A DNA stretch of 64,000 nt from JADFOI01 sp965218935 (GCA_965218935.1 CBDCMH010000001.1:496001-560000), one strand, 5' to 3'; shown: positions 1 to 8,583, numbered from the stretch's first letter. Made by a program: numbers and translations. Notes: generated by a model not told the origin, from the letters alone.

Positions 1-133
1 GCTGGGCACATCCTAGAATGAGCAAAACTCCCAGGATAGGTGGTGCCAGCCTACGTAGAAAACTCACTTCATTCGTCAGTGTGATCTCCCCGATCCAATT
101 CTAGCATAGTTGTTTCTCGGATTCTGTTTATCC

Positions 134-399
134 TCAGACGTCTCCGAAGGAAATTCCGACGGCCTTGGCGGTACGCACATACTTCCCCTCAGGATCGACC
201 AGGCGCTGACCGGAAATTGCATCTTTGATGGGCACCGATTCAACCTGGCCACATTTTCGAGCAACCATCTGTCCGAACCGCTCCTGGGCAGCGAGTTCCA
301 TGGCCACCAGGCCAAAACGGACCGAATAACGGCGTTCAATCCAGGGCAATCACCGCCACCGCTGAGGACACAAATTCTCTTTTTTGGTTTCCGGGCCAT
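134..399 (-). pseudogene. 6-phosphofructokinase remnant with internal deletion
   Basis: On the minus strand the first 20-odd residues read MARKPKKRICVLSGGGD followed by CPGLNAVIRS, the ATP/PPi-binding N-terminus of phosphofructokinase. A different frame then reads RFGLVAMELAA, FGQMVA, RLVDPEGKYVRTA and GISFGD, the family's C-terminus. The join lies near 318-336, so about 220 central residues, including the catalytic region, are missing and the two halves are out of frame. Normal length would be about 320-350 residues. No function is expected. There is nothing else recognisable in bases 1-133. Confidence 0.8.
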
Positions 400-479
400 C
401 TTAACCGGGCTCAATGTTATAAAAAGTTCCAAGTGAGCGCGCGAGCTCGGTACGCGCCTGGAGAAAGGAAAAAGAACGG

Positions 480-645
480 GTCAGCTATCGATTGCCAGTT
501 GTCAGTTGTCAGCGTCTGTGGTTTGTGGTCTATTGTCAGAGCGCGCTTCGCGCGCCGAAAATAGAAAATAGAAAAAAAGAATTCGTTTTGAATTTGGAAT
601 TTGAGATTTTGAATTTCAGCCGGTCTGCCGGCTGTGGCCAGGAGG
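480..645. repeat. family H degenerate repeat upstream of lutA
   Basis: A non-coding leader of about 225 bases before lutA. It contains a TTGTCAGTTGTCAGC run near 494-512, an AT-rich stretch with GAAAATAG and GAATTTGGAATTTGAG words, and a short GC-rich hairpin (GCGCGCTTCGCGCGC near 540). The same CAACTGACAACTGAC motif followed by similar AT-rich words lies upstream of dnaE2 at 33780-33900, and a shorter relative (CAGCTGACAAAGAGCGCTC) at 42650. This looks like old repetitive non-coding DNA. Confidence 0.4.
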
Positions 646-658
646 TCAGCGCTCTTTC

Positions 659-1387
659 ATGAAGGTCTCCTTGTTCATCACTTGTCTGGTGGATCAATTG
701 TTCCCTCAAATCGGCATCAGCACGATGAAGGTTCTCAGGAAGTTGGGGGTGGAGGTGGAGTTCAACAACCGCCAAACCTGCTGTGGGCAGCCGGCATTCA
801 ACACCGGGTATGAGGCGGAAGCCCGGCAGGTCGCCCAGCATTTTTTAGAGGTGTATGGGGACTCGGATCATATTGTGGTCCCTTCCGGTTCCTGCAGTAC
901 CATGATCAAGGTTTGTTTCCCAAAGCTTTTTGCCGAGGATTCCTCACAAAGGCGTCTTGCCGAAGAGGTGGGACAACGAACCTTCGAGTTGTCGGAGTTC
1001 TTGAGTTCGGTTCTGGGGGTGGAGAGTACAGGAGCCCGTTTCCCGGAAGTGGTCACCTATCACGACTCTTGCCATCTTCTGCGTGAACTGGGCATTTCCA
1101 GTGAACCGCGCCAACTGATTCGCGCTGTGGATGAAATTGATTTGCGGGAGATGGAGTGCAGTGATCGCTGCTGTGGCTTTGGAGGTGCCTTTTCGGTGAA
1201 ATTCCCAGACGTCTCGGCCGCCATGGGTGACGACAAAGTGGGGTGGATCCGAAGCTCCGGCGCTCGCTACGTCATCGCAAGCGACGTGGGCTGTTTGATG
1301 CATATCAACGGCTTGCTGGAGCGCAACCAGGTTCCCGTCCAGACCATGCATTTGGCTGAGTTGCTGGCCAAGTTTGATGATGATTAA
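659..1387 (+). CDS. lutA: LutA, lactate utilisation (Fe)-S oxidoreductase subunit
   Basis: 242 residues with two CCG cysteine-rich modules: TCCGQPAFNTG (CCG at 41-43) and DRCCGFGGAFSVKFPD (CCG at 171-173), plus HDSCH near 135-139. This is the LutA/YkgE/GlpC-C-terminal family, which with LutB and LutC oxidises L-lactate and passes electrons to the respiratory chain. Length matches the family. A GGAGG lies about 12 bases before the ATG. The gene itself is intact, but its partners downstream are both broken, so LutA is probably an orphan. A family A repeat separates it from lutB. Confidence 0.9.
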   Translation: MKVSLFITCLVDQLFPQIGISTMKVLRKLGVEVEFNNRQTCCGQPAFNTGYEAEARQVAQHFLEVYGDSDHIVVPSGSCSTMIKVCFPKLFAEDSSQRRLAEEVGQRTFELSEFLSSVLGVESTGARFPEVVTYHDSCHLLRELGISSEPRQLIRAVDEIDLREMECSDRCCGFGGAFSVKFPDVSAAMGDDKVGWIRSSGARYVIASDVGCLMHINGLLERNQVPVQTMHLAELLAKFDDD

Positions 1388-1394
1388 TCATGGT

Positions 1395-1598
1395 AAACCC
1401 GCGGTTCTCACACCAACTCGTCGCGAAGCGACGAAAGGGACGGCCTGAGTGCGTTGCGCCACGCGCGACAGAAGCCCCCGCAAACGTACTCACTGCAGTA
1501 CGTTGAGGAGGCCGGGGGCACCCGCTTGCGGGTCGGGGGTACCCGCCTTGCGGGTCGCGCAGTAAGGCCGGATCATTTCGCCGATGCAGTAGAGGGGG
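1395..1598 (+). repeat. family A MITE-like element, copy 1 (degenerate left end)
   Basis: From about 1419 the sequence tracks the complete family A copy at 44362-44564 (read in reverse): GGCCTGAGTGCGTTGCGCCA, then CCCCCGCA, a small palindrome around a GCAGTACG word, GGAGGCCGGGGGCACCCGC and GCAGTAGAG at the right. Inside it GCACCCGCTTGCGGGTC is followed by a second GTACCCGCCTTGCGGGTC, a local duplication that the other copies lack. The outer 25 bp inverted ends are eroded. The right end lies just before the lutB GTG and may provide its G-rich ribosome site. Confidence 0.7.
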
Positions 1599-1606
1599 TG
1601 TGAAAA

Positions 1607-3035
1607 GTGCGGGTTAAGATTAGTACCAATACCCAGAGCGCCTTAGCCGATGAGACCTTACGGGGGAACCTGCGCCGTGCCCTTGCAGAGACTCTCCACT
1701 CCCGGAATGAAGCTGTTTCGGAGGTCCCCAATTGGGAAGAATTGCGTCACTATGCCCGGGAGGTTAAAGCTCATACCTTGTCCAGATTGCCCGACTACTT
1801 GCAAGGTTTGGAAGAGAAGGTGTTGGAACGGGGTGGGAAGGTCATCTGGGCTGAAACCGGCCAGGAGGCCGTTCAGTTCATTTTGGATTTGAGCCACCAA
1901 AGGCACTTCCGTGAGGTGGTCAAGGGCAAGAGTATGCTGAGCGAAGAGATACACCTGAACGAATCACTGGAACGTGCACAGATTAAGCCGGTGGAAACGG
2001 ATCTGGGTGAGTACGTGATCCAATTGGCCAGGGAAATGCCATCGCACCTTATTGCTCCGGCTCTCCACAAGTCGAGGGAGGAGATTGCCGATCTTTTCGT
2101 TCAAGAATTGGGTATGGTCCCTACTCAGGATGTGCTTGAGATCATCGCCACTGCTCGAAGGCTTCTGCGCCACCACTTTCTGACTGCCCGTATCGGAGTT
2201 ACCGGAGTGAACTTCGCCGTAGCCGAAACCGGCACCATTGTGATTGTGGAAAATGAGGGTAATGTGGGATTGTCTGTTTCGGTCCCTGAAATTCACGTTG
2301 CCCTCATGGGAATAGAAAAAGTCATTCCTCGCAGCCGTGACCTGGCGGTCTTTCCTAAAACTTCTCACCCGCAGTGCCACCGGACAGAAAATGACCAGCT
2401 ACGTGAATTGCCTGAATGGGCCTCGCCGCAGCGACGAGCTGGACGGCCCACAGGAATTTTATCTGGTGCTTATCGATAACGGGCGCAGTAAGATACTGGC
2501 GGATGGCTCGATGCGTCAGATTTTGTCCTGCATTCGCTGTGGAGCCTGCCTGAATGTTTGTCCTGTCTATCAGACGATCGGCGGGCATGCCTATGGTTCG
2601 ACTTACCAGGGACCTATTGGGGCTATGTTGACTCCACTGCTGACGTCCGTTAGCGAAGCTCCCGAGCATGCCTTCGCGTCGTCCCTGTGCGGAGCCTGTC
2701 ACGACATCTGTCCCGTAAAAATCCAAATTCCTGAAATCCTGTTAAAGCTTCGGGAGAGGGTCCAGAGTGAAAAGAATCGAAAAGCGGCTCGTTTCTCCCT
2801 GGAAAAGCTGGCCATGCAGATATGGGCCCGGGTCATGTGCTCTCCAATCCTTTATGCTCGCTTGGGACGCTGGGCTCGAATGCTACTCAAGGTCTTTAGG
2901 AAGAGTGGACTGGGAAGACTCCCGATTCCGCTTTTGAGTCGTTGGATGAAATATCGTGATCTGCCCGCCCTTCCGCCGCGGAGTTTTCGCGAACTTGTAA
3001 GTGTCTCGCTCCATAAATACGATGACGTTTGCTGA
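1607..3035 (+). pseudogene. lutB: LutB, Fe-S lactate oxidation subunit, frameshifted and 3'-interrupted
   Basis: The first frame (GTG at 1607) gives the LutB N-terminal domain up to RDLAVF. A second frame continues with LKLLTRSATGQ, two 4Fe-4S clusters (CIRCGACLNVCPV and CGACHDICPV) and the family C-terminus. The frame changes by one extra base at 2351-2355 (TTTCC). At 3001 a 270 bp palindromic element interrupts the last codons. Removing it with one copy of the flanking TAA extends the reading as ELVRRHLEPICDVA and stops at 3308, overlapping the lutC ATG at 3298, an ordinary coupled arrangement. The frameshift could be a sequencing error; the insertion is clear. Confidence 0.85.
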
Positions 3036-3270
3036 TGGGTCTTGCGAGGGGAGATCAAGGAGAGAGGAGGAGGCGATGCAGGGACATCGGCGACGACGAG
3101 GGACAGAGATCGCCCGCAATCCCCATCAGCCCGAAGGGTGGCGGCGGGACGACATCGGTTTCTTTGTCGCTCCTCCTCCACGATGCCAGAGACATCGCGT
3201 CGTCGTCACTTCGCGAACTCGACGCCGTCGCGCTCGCCACAAACGTCATCGTATTTATGGAACGAGGCAC
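3001..3270. mobile_element. family B MITE-like element, copy 1, inserted in lutB
   Basis: A 270 bp element with inverted ends: GTGTCTCGCTCCATAAATAC at the left and its near-complement at the right (…GTATTTATGGAACGAGGCAC), about 30 bp each. The flanks are TAA on both sides (2998-3000 and 3271-3273), a likely 3 bp target duplication. The interior is GC-rich and partly palindromic, with GCCCGAAGGGTGGCGGC at the centre. Open frames across it have no homology I recognise and are treated as chance. Copy 2 lies at 5028-5300. Confidence 0.8.
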
Positions 3271-3670
3271 TAAGGAGGCATCTTGAGCCGATCTGTGATG
3301 TTGCATAAAATCCGTCAAGCCTGTGCCGGGGCTGACTCTGTCGAATTGCCCACTGAAATGCCTGAGTTTCCTCACTATTCAGATCCGGTAGAGAAGTTCC
3401 GCCAGGAGTTGGAAAGGGTGGGAGGAGTTTTTTTGGACGGGCGAAAGTCCGATGAGCTCTCGGGCGTCCTCAGTCTCGTCCTGAAACAGAGCGATTCGAC
3501 AGAAATTTATTGGGAAGGTGAGGAATTGTTTCAAAGGCACGGTATTTCCTTTACCTTGCGTGACCCTGAAGCCTTGGCCGAAGGTGCTCTGCTTTACAGT
3601 TTCCATTTTCGTGACCAAGTCAAATTTCCCATCATCTTGAACTCGAAACCCTACCAACGAACCGATCTAG

Positions 3671-4719
3671 CTGTGAACTCTCAACAGGTTGTTCAGTAAA
3701 AGGGGTTGTCCATCCGAGTCTTTTCGGCAATGCTGATTGGAAGATTAGACCATCAGCACCGAAAGGAGAACCCGAATGGACATCCACCAGAATGCCCGAA
3801 CCTGCCCAAGAAGTCGAGAACTGATCATCCGACGAGTGAAAGAGCAAAGACAATCGGTCCAGGAGGTGGCTCAGTCGGTGGGGATCAGTGAGCGGACCGT
3901 CTACAAGTGGCTGGCTCGTTATCAAGCCCAAGGCCGAGCGGGTCTGGAAGACCGGTCTTCCAGACCCGCTCGGATTGCCCGGCAGACCCCGAGGCGGGAT
4001 CGAGAGGCAATTTACCGTCTTCGCCGTCGTCGAATGGTGGCAGCCGAGATTGCCGCTCGTTTGGGTCTGGCCCGCTCCACCGTGGCCCGGATCCTGCAAC
4101 AAGCCGGATGGGGACGCTTGAAGAGCCTGGAGCCTGCACAGCCCGCTCGTCGCTACGAGCGCGACCATCCTGGGCAGTTGTTGCACCTGGACATCAAAAA
4201 ACTGGGCAGGATTGCTGGTGTGGGGCATCGCATCACTCGAGATAAACGGCGTCGAGCTCGGGGAGTGGGATGGGAGTTTGTCCATGTGTGTATCGACGAT
4301 AACTCTCGATTGGCCTATGTCGAAGTTCTCCCGAACGAGCGCAAACAATCGGCTATGGCTTTTCTCGGCCGAGCCGTCCTCTGGTTCCAAAAGCTGGGTA
4401 TCCGGGTAGAACAGGTCCTGACCGATAACGGTTCCTGTTATGTCTCCCACGCTTTCCAGGGTCTTTGCCAGCAACTGGGGCTTCGCCACCTCCGCACCCG
4501 TCCTTACCGGCCTCAAACCAACGGCAAAGCAGAACGCTTGATCCAGACTCTCCTCCGTGAGTGGGCCTACCGCTTCCCCTACCGCACTTCAGGCCACCGT
4601 TTTCGCTGGCTTCGCCCCTGGCTTCACTTCTATAATCATCACCGCCAACATCAGAGCCTGGGTGGTCTGTCTCCTATCAGCAGACTTCCCCTTATGAATA
4701 ATGTCATGAGAATGCACAG
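3671..4719 (+). mobile_element. IS481-family-like insertion sequence (about 1049 bp)
   Basis: Bounded by imperfect inverted ends: CTGTGAACTCTCAACAGG at the left against CTGTGCATTCTCATGAC read inward from the right, roughly 17 of 25 positions matching. It is flanked by CTAG at 3667-3670 and 4720-4723, a 4 bp target duplication. It carries one transposase gene. Precise excision restores the lutC frame, which confirms the borders independently. Confidence 0.88.
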
Positions 4720-4723
4720 CTAG
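3776..4723 (+). CDS. IS481-family transposase
   Basis: 315 residues. An N-terminal helix-turn-helix (VQEVAQSVGISERTVYKWLARY, about 29-50) is followed by the family's GLEDRSSRP linker, a second HTH (AAEIAARLGLARSTVARIL) and a DDE integrase core: HLDIKKL, LTDNGS, and NGKAERLIQT supply D, D and E. AAAGGAGAA precedes the ATG. The C-terminal codons run to the last base of the element, and the TAG stop comes from the CTAG target duplication rather than from the IS itself. Looks intact and potentially active. Confidence 0.92.
   Translation: MDIHQNARTCPRSRELIIRRVKEQRQSVQEVAQSVGISERTVYKWLARYQAQGRAGLEDRSSRPARIARQTPRRDREAIYRLRRRRMVAAEIAARLGLARSTVARILQQAGWGRLKSLEPAQPARRYERDHPGQLLHLDIKKLGRIAGVGHRITRDKRRRARGVGWEFVHVCIDDNSRLAYVEVLPNERKQSAMAFLGRAVLWFQKLGIRVEQVLTDNGSCYVSHAFQGLCQQLGLRHLRTRPYRPQTNGKAERLIQTLLREWAYRFPYRTSGHRFRWLRPWLHFYNHHRQHQSLGGLSPISRLPLMNNVMRMHS
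3934..3973. repeat. 40 bp perfect palindrome inside the transposase gene
   Basis: Arms 3934-3953 and 3954-3973 are exact reverse complements with no loop, centred on ACCGGT, within the codons for RAGLEDRSSRPARIA. It could form a cruciform, or a hairpin in the mRNA between the two HTH regions. Confidence 0.9.
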
Positions 4724-5027
4724 CCCGCATTTCACTCTCGGCGAGTGGAGCTCGATTTGGAGTTGCAGAAACTGGAACCGTTGTTCATGAGGTCAAGGCT
4801 GGAAGGGGGCGTTTGCTCTCGCTTTTGCCCCCAGCACATCTGATGTTTTTATCGGAACGAGATCTGTTGATGAACCAGGCAATGCTTTTTCTTTCCATGC
4901 CTCAGGGGCAGGGTAGTGCCTTAACATTGGTCACCGGTCCCAGCCGCACCGCCGACATTGAAAAGACTTTGGTCGTTGGTGTCCACGGTCCTCAACAATT
5001 GTTCGTTATTTTAACTTCCTGAAGCTA

Positions 5028-5300
5028 GTGTCTCGTCCCAGGAATACGATGACGTTTGCTGATGGGTCTTGCGAGGAGAGGTCAAGGAGCGAGGAGGAGG
5101 TGATGTCAGGGATATCAGCGACGACGAGCGACACAGAGATTGCCCGCAACACCCATCAGCCCGAAGGGTGGCGGCGGAACGGCATCGATTTCTTTCTCCC
5201 TCCTCCTCCGCGATGCACACGACATCGCGTTGTCGTTGCTTCGCGAACTCGACGCCGTTGCGCTCGCCACAAACATCATGGTATTCCTGGGACGAGACAC
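5028..5300. mobile_element. family B MITE-like element, copy 2
   Basis: A 273 bp relative of the element at 3001-3270. Its ends are GTGTCTCGTCCCAGGAATAC and, at the right, GGTATTCCTGGGACGAGACAC, an inverted pair of about 30 bp with two mismatches. No clear target duplication is visible (CTA on the left, TGG on the right). It sits between the lutC stop at 5022 and the queD ATG at 5309, so it has replaced or carries the queD upstream region. Confidence 0.8.
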
Positions 5301-5308
5301 TGGTTACT

Positions 5309-5731
5309 ATGAAGCATCACATCGTTAAAAGACTGTACTTTAGTTACGGCCATCGCTTGATGGATTACGACGGCAAGTGTGCTCATGCTCATGGGCACAA
5401 TGGGGTACTTGACGTTGAGTTGTGCAGTGAAAAGCTGGATCCTCGAGGGATGGTGTACGATTTCAGTGATGTCAAGAAGCGCCTGATGGGATTTATCGAT
5501 CGCGAATTGGATCACCGCATGTTGCTGCGGGAGGACGACCCGATGGTGGCGGCATTGGAAGGTATTGGTGAACGGGTATTCGTCATGAAGGAGAATCCCA
5601 CTGCCGAAAATATCGCCAGGCTGATCTTCCAGGAAGCCAAGGCCGGGCAACTCCCCGTTGTGGCGATTCGACTCTGGGAAACTCCGGATGCCTTTGCTGA
5701 ATATCGGGAAGATAGCCCAGATTCCCCCTGA
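5309..5731 (+). CDS. queD: 6-carboxy-tetrahydropterin synthase-like (QueD/6-PTPS family)
   Basis: 140 residues from ATG 5309 (MKHHIVKRLYFSYGHRL). The zinc ligands are His15, His28 and His30 (GHRL and HAHGHN), with the catalytic Cys24 just before; a GMVYDFSDVK segment and DHRML follow, and the C-terminal PTAENIARLIF and RLWET are family-typical. It converts dihydroneopterin triphosphate to carboxytetrahydropterin in the preQ0/queuosine route; QueC of the same pathway is encoded at 50225-50914. The ATG lies 8 bases from the end of a family B element and no ribosome site is obvious, so expression may depend on the insertion. Longer upstream frames lie in the repeat and are rejected. Confidence 0.88.
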   Translation: MKHHIVKRLYFSYGHRLMDYDGKCAHAHGHNGVLDVELCSEKLDPRGMVYDFSDVKKRLMGFIDRELDHRMLLREDDPMVAALEGIGERVFVMKENPTAENIARLIFQEAKAGQLPVVAIRLWETPDAFAEYREDSPDSP

Positions 5732-5789
5732 TCTCCCCTGATGGGCTGGTCAACGGCCTGGAAAAGACCGAATTCCCCCAGGAATCCCA

Positions 5790-8462
5790 CTAATCCTGCT
5801 GGATGAGCTGGTCAACGGCCTTAAAGAGACGGTCGTTGAAAGCATCGTATGTTTCTTCTTCAGAGGGGGGATCGAGTGGATCACCAAAACAGACCTGCAC
5901 GGGATGTAAGCGAATTTTGGCCACCCCTCTTGGCCAGGCCTCATAAGTGCCCTCAATAGCCGTTGGCACCACAGGCACTCCCATTTCCTTGGCCAGGATC
6001 GCAGGTCCCTTCCGGAAGGGTTTGAGGGTGCCGTCGATGGAGCGCTCCCCTTCCGGAAAGACGCAGAGAATGAAACCCTTGCGTAGTCCTTCAGCACCCA
6101 GACGCAGCGCCTGTCGAAGGTGCCGGTCAGCATCGACGGGCACAACTCTGATGAGTTTTCCCAGAAAAGAGAGCAGGGGACGATTGAAATAATCGGCATA
6201 CCCCAGGAAAAAGATCCTCTTGATGATTCGATAGGGGAAGGGGCTCACCAGCACAAAAGCGTCCAGGAAGCTCAAATGATTGGGGCAGATCAAATAAGGA
6301 TAGTCATGAGGTAGATTTTTTCTCCCCTTCACCTTCAGGCGGAAAAAGACCCGAGACAGAATGTAAACGGTTTTTGCGGTGAGATAAAAAGCGAATTCCG
6401 TCAGGGGTTGAGGCTCCAGGAGCTGTTGCACCCGACGGCGGTCTTCAGGTTGAAGAGGTTCCCTCAGAATGGTTTCCCAGGAAAGCCGAACGTCTCTTTC
6501 AGAAGTCTCTTTGCCAAGTCTCGTCTCTACAGCTTCAACGAGCTCTTCTACGGTGAAGATCTGAGCCGCCGATTCGTCCGAGATCTGGATCTGAAAGGTC
6601 TCCTGGACCGTGGAGAGGAGTTCGACTCGTTGCAGGGAATCGAATCCCAAATCCAACTCCAGATTCGCTTGCGGATGGATGTCCGCATGGGCCTTCACTT
6701 CCTGGATGATTCTGAAGACTGTTTCTTCCGTCGCCGTTCGAGGTTGGGTGGTCTTTGCCCCTTGAGGGGAGGTGGGAGTCGGAGGTTTCTCTTTCAGTTC
6801 CTGTTGCACCTGAAAACGTTTGATCTTGCGGGTTGTGGTGCGTGGCAAAGGTTCCCGCCGAATCTCAAAGCTGTGCACTCGTTTGTGGGGTGCGATTTGC
6901 TGGGAGAGACTCTCCAGCATGTAGCGAATCATGCGATAAGTATTGACCGTCTGCTGACTCTTCATATAGTCGAAGTCTGGAACCACAACGGCGTGGAGCT
7001 TCTCCTGTTCCTGGGCGGAGGTGCGATCACGTATACCCAGAACACATAACTCTTTGATGTAAGGACAGCTGCTCTGATAAAAATGCTCCACCTCCTCCGG
7101 GAAAATGTTCTTTCCTGAGCTGAGGACGATGACATCTTTCTTGCGCCCGGTGATATAGAGCTCTCCCTGGGAATTCAAGTAACCGAGATCACCGCTCTGG
7201 AGCCAGCCGTTTTTCAGGACCTCCGTCGTGGCCTCGGGATTTTTCCAGTAACCTTGCATGACGTTGTCACCACGAATGAGAACCTCGCCTACACCCTCTG
7301 GATCGGGCTGCTCAATTTGAATCTCCACGTGAGGCAGAGGCGGTCCCACCGACCCCAGGGTCCTGGAGGGGATGGGAGTGATGGACGCCAGCGCGGCTGT
7401 TTCCGTCATGCCATAGGCCTGCACCAGGGTAAATCCGAGACCTCGCAGGTATCGGGCAACCTCTCCGTTAAAATGAGCTCCGCCCACGCCGAAGATTCTA
7501 AACCGGGATCCGAAGCGTTTGTGGATGGCTGAAAAGAACCATTTCCCCGGGTTCCAGTCCAAACGCTCATTGCAGAAATGAGAAAAAGCCAGCAATCGGT
7601 GGAAGAGAAACCTCTTGAGAAAAAATTGTCGTTTGACTTCTTGAAGGATGCGGTGATGGAGAAGGTAATAGAATTGGGGGACACAGACGAAAATGGTCAC
7701 TCCCTCATCTTGAAAGCTTTTGAGAATGCGCTGAGCGTCCAGGGAGTCCAAATAGGTTACTCGGGCGCCCACGGAGAAAGGAACGATAAAGTTCACCATC
7801 AGCGCCAGGACGTGGTACAGGGGCAGCACCGACAGCACATGATCACCAGAGGTCACTCGGACGATCTTCAGGAGCTCCTCAACGTTTCGATAAACGTTGC
7901 GCCGCGAGAGGACCACTCCCTTGGGATTCCCCGTTGTTCCACTGGTGTAAAGGAGTACGAACGCTTCGTCGGGATCACCTTCCACCCAAGCAACAGGACT
8001 CGTTTCCTCACCCTGAGTGAGGAGGGTTCCCCAGTGGAAATACCCTTCGACGGGCGGACCCGTGACTAGAGCGGGGAGAGGAGCAGGCAGCAGTTCCTGG
8101 ATTTTTTTGATTTCGGGTAAGAATTTCTCGGATGAGATGAGGAACTTGCACTCGGCGTGTTGGACCAACTCGGCCAGCGTCTTGCTGTCGTGCAGGATGT
8201 CGAAGGGAGCGATTCGGGCACCTGTGCTTTGAGCTGCCAGAAAGGCGATGGCCCAGTAGGGATGGTTTTCCATAAGGATGCCCACCGTGTTTCCCGGTCC
8301 GATGGACTGACTTTTCAGAAAAAGACCGATTTGGGCAACCTCTTGACCGATCCTGCCGTAGGTAAAGGACTCTTTCGTTTCCTGGGTAATGTACTGAAGC
8401 GCGACTCTTTCGGATAGCCTTTCCAAGTTGTCCTGAAATCGCTTGGAAAAATCGAAAGTCAT
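5790..8462 (-). CDS. AMP-binding acyl ligase / ACP / 1-acylglycerol-phosphate acyltransferase fusion
   Basis: 890 residues with three domains. An AMP-forming acyl ligase spans about 1-560 (P-loop YTSGTTGNPKG, GYLNSQGELYITGR, and GKNIFPEE near its end). An acyl carrier domain lies around 585-660, with the phosphopantetheine serine in LGFDSLQ. A PlsC acyltransferase occupies about 690-880 (NHLSFLD giving NHX4D, then FPEGERS). It would activate free fatty acids, hold them on its own carrier domain and esterify lysophospholipid, like E. coli Aas but with different domain order and a built-in ACP. Divergent from the carboxyltransferase gene, with a family D palindrome between. Confidence 0.87.
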   Translation of the reverse strand: MTFDFSKRFQDNLERLSERVALQYITQETKESFTYGRIGQEVAQIGLFLKSQSIGPGNTVGILMENHPYWAIAFLAAQSTGARIAPFDILHDSKTLAELVQHAECKFLISSEKFLPEIKKIQELLPAPLPALVTGPPVEGYFHWGTLLTQGEETSPVAWVEGDPDEAFVLLYTSGTTGNPKGVVLSRRNVYRNVEELLKIVRVTSGDHVLSVLPLYHVLALMVNFIVPFSVGARVTYLDSLDAQRILKSFQDEGVTIFVCVPQFYYLLHHRILQEVKRQFFLKRFLFHRLLAFSHFCNERLDWNPGKWFFSAIHKRFGSRFRIFGVGGAHFNGEVARYLRGLGFTLVQAYGMTETAALASITPIPSRTLGSVGPPLPHVEIQIEQPDPEGVGEVLIRGDNVMQGYWKNPEATTEVLKNGWLQSGDLGYLNSQGELYITGRKKDVIVLSSGKNIFPEEVEHFYQSSCPYIKELCVLGIRDRTSAQEQEKLHAVVVPDFDYMKSQQTVNTYRMIRYMLESLSQQIAPHKRVHSFEIRREPLPRTTTRKIKRFQVQQELKEKPPTPTSPQGAKTTQPRTATEETVFRIIQEVKAHADIHPQANLELDLGFDSLQRVELLSTVQETFQIQISDESAAQIFTVEELVEAVETRLGKETSERDVRLSWETILREPLQPEDRRRVQQLLEPQPLTEFAFYLTAKTVYILSRVFFRLKVKGRKNLPHDYPYLICPNHLSFLDAFVLVSPFPYRIIKRIFFLGYADYFNRPLLSFLGKLIRVVPVDADRHLRQALRLGAEGLRKGFILCVFPEGERSIDGTLKPFRKGPAILAKEMGVPVVPTAIEGTYEAWPRGVAKIRLHPVQVCFGDPLDPPSEEETYDAFNDRLFKAVDQLIQQD

Positions 8463-8521
8463 GTCTTTTGTCTGGAGCAGTGCTGAGCGGGCTCAATGCT
8501 AACATATGCGGCTCGTATGCG

Positions 8522-8583
8522 GGGAGAATTTGGGGACAGTCCTAAGAATTCTCCGAATTCGGGGACTGTCCCCAAATTCTCTC
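8522..8583. repeat. family D palindrome (GAGAATTTGGGGACAGTCC inverted pair)
   Basis: GAGAATTTGGGGACAGTCC at about 8524-8542 is repeated in inverse at 8562-8583 (GGGACTGTCCCCAAATTCTC), with a TAAGAATTCTCCGAATTC centre. It lies in the divergent promoter region between the ligase and the carboxyltransferase, so it may affect both. Confidence 0.75.

Larger units (their letters stand above)
3298..5022 (+). pseudogene. lutC: LutC, interrupted by an IS481-like insertion
   Basis: The N-terminal part is read from ATG 3298 (an upstream TTG at 3283 is in frame) to 3670 and ends …KPYQRTDLA. After the insertion sequence the same gene resumes at 4724 as RISLSASGARFGVAETGT, then LSLLPPAHL, TLVTGPSRTADIEKTLVVGVHG and ends VILTS. 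Joining 3670 to 4724 through a single CTAG restores one frame of about 223 residues, the usual LutC/YkgG size, with the conserved ETGT and GPSRTADIE motifs. The insertion is therefore clean and probably recent. Confidence 0.9.

Noticed and set aside
76..432. 118-residue frame treated as a gene
   Set aside because: Only its first third is PFK-like, and the rest is out-of-frame translation of the PFK C-terminus; recorded as a pseudogene.
3001..3375. Several open frames of 80-106 residues within the family B element, some repeated in copy 2
   Set aside because: They overlap in all frames, are rich in Arg and Pro from GC-rich palindromic DNA, and match no family; the DNA structure explains them.
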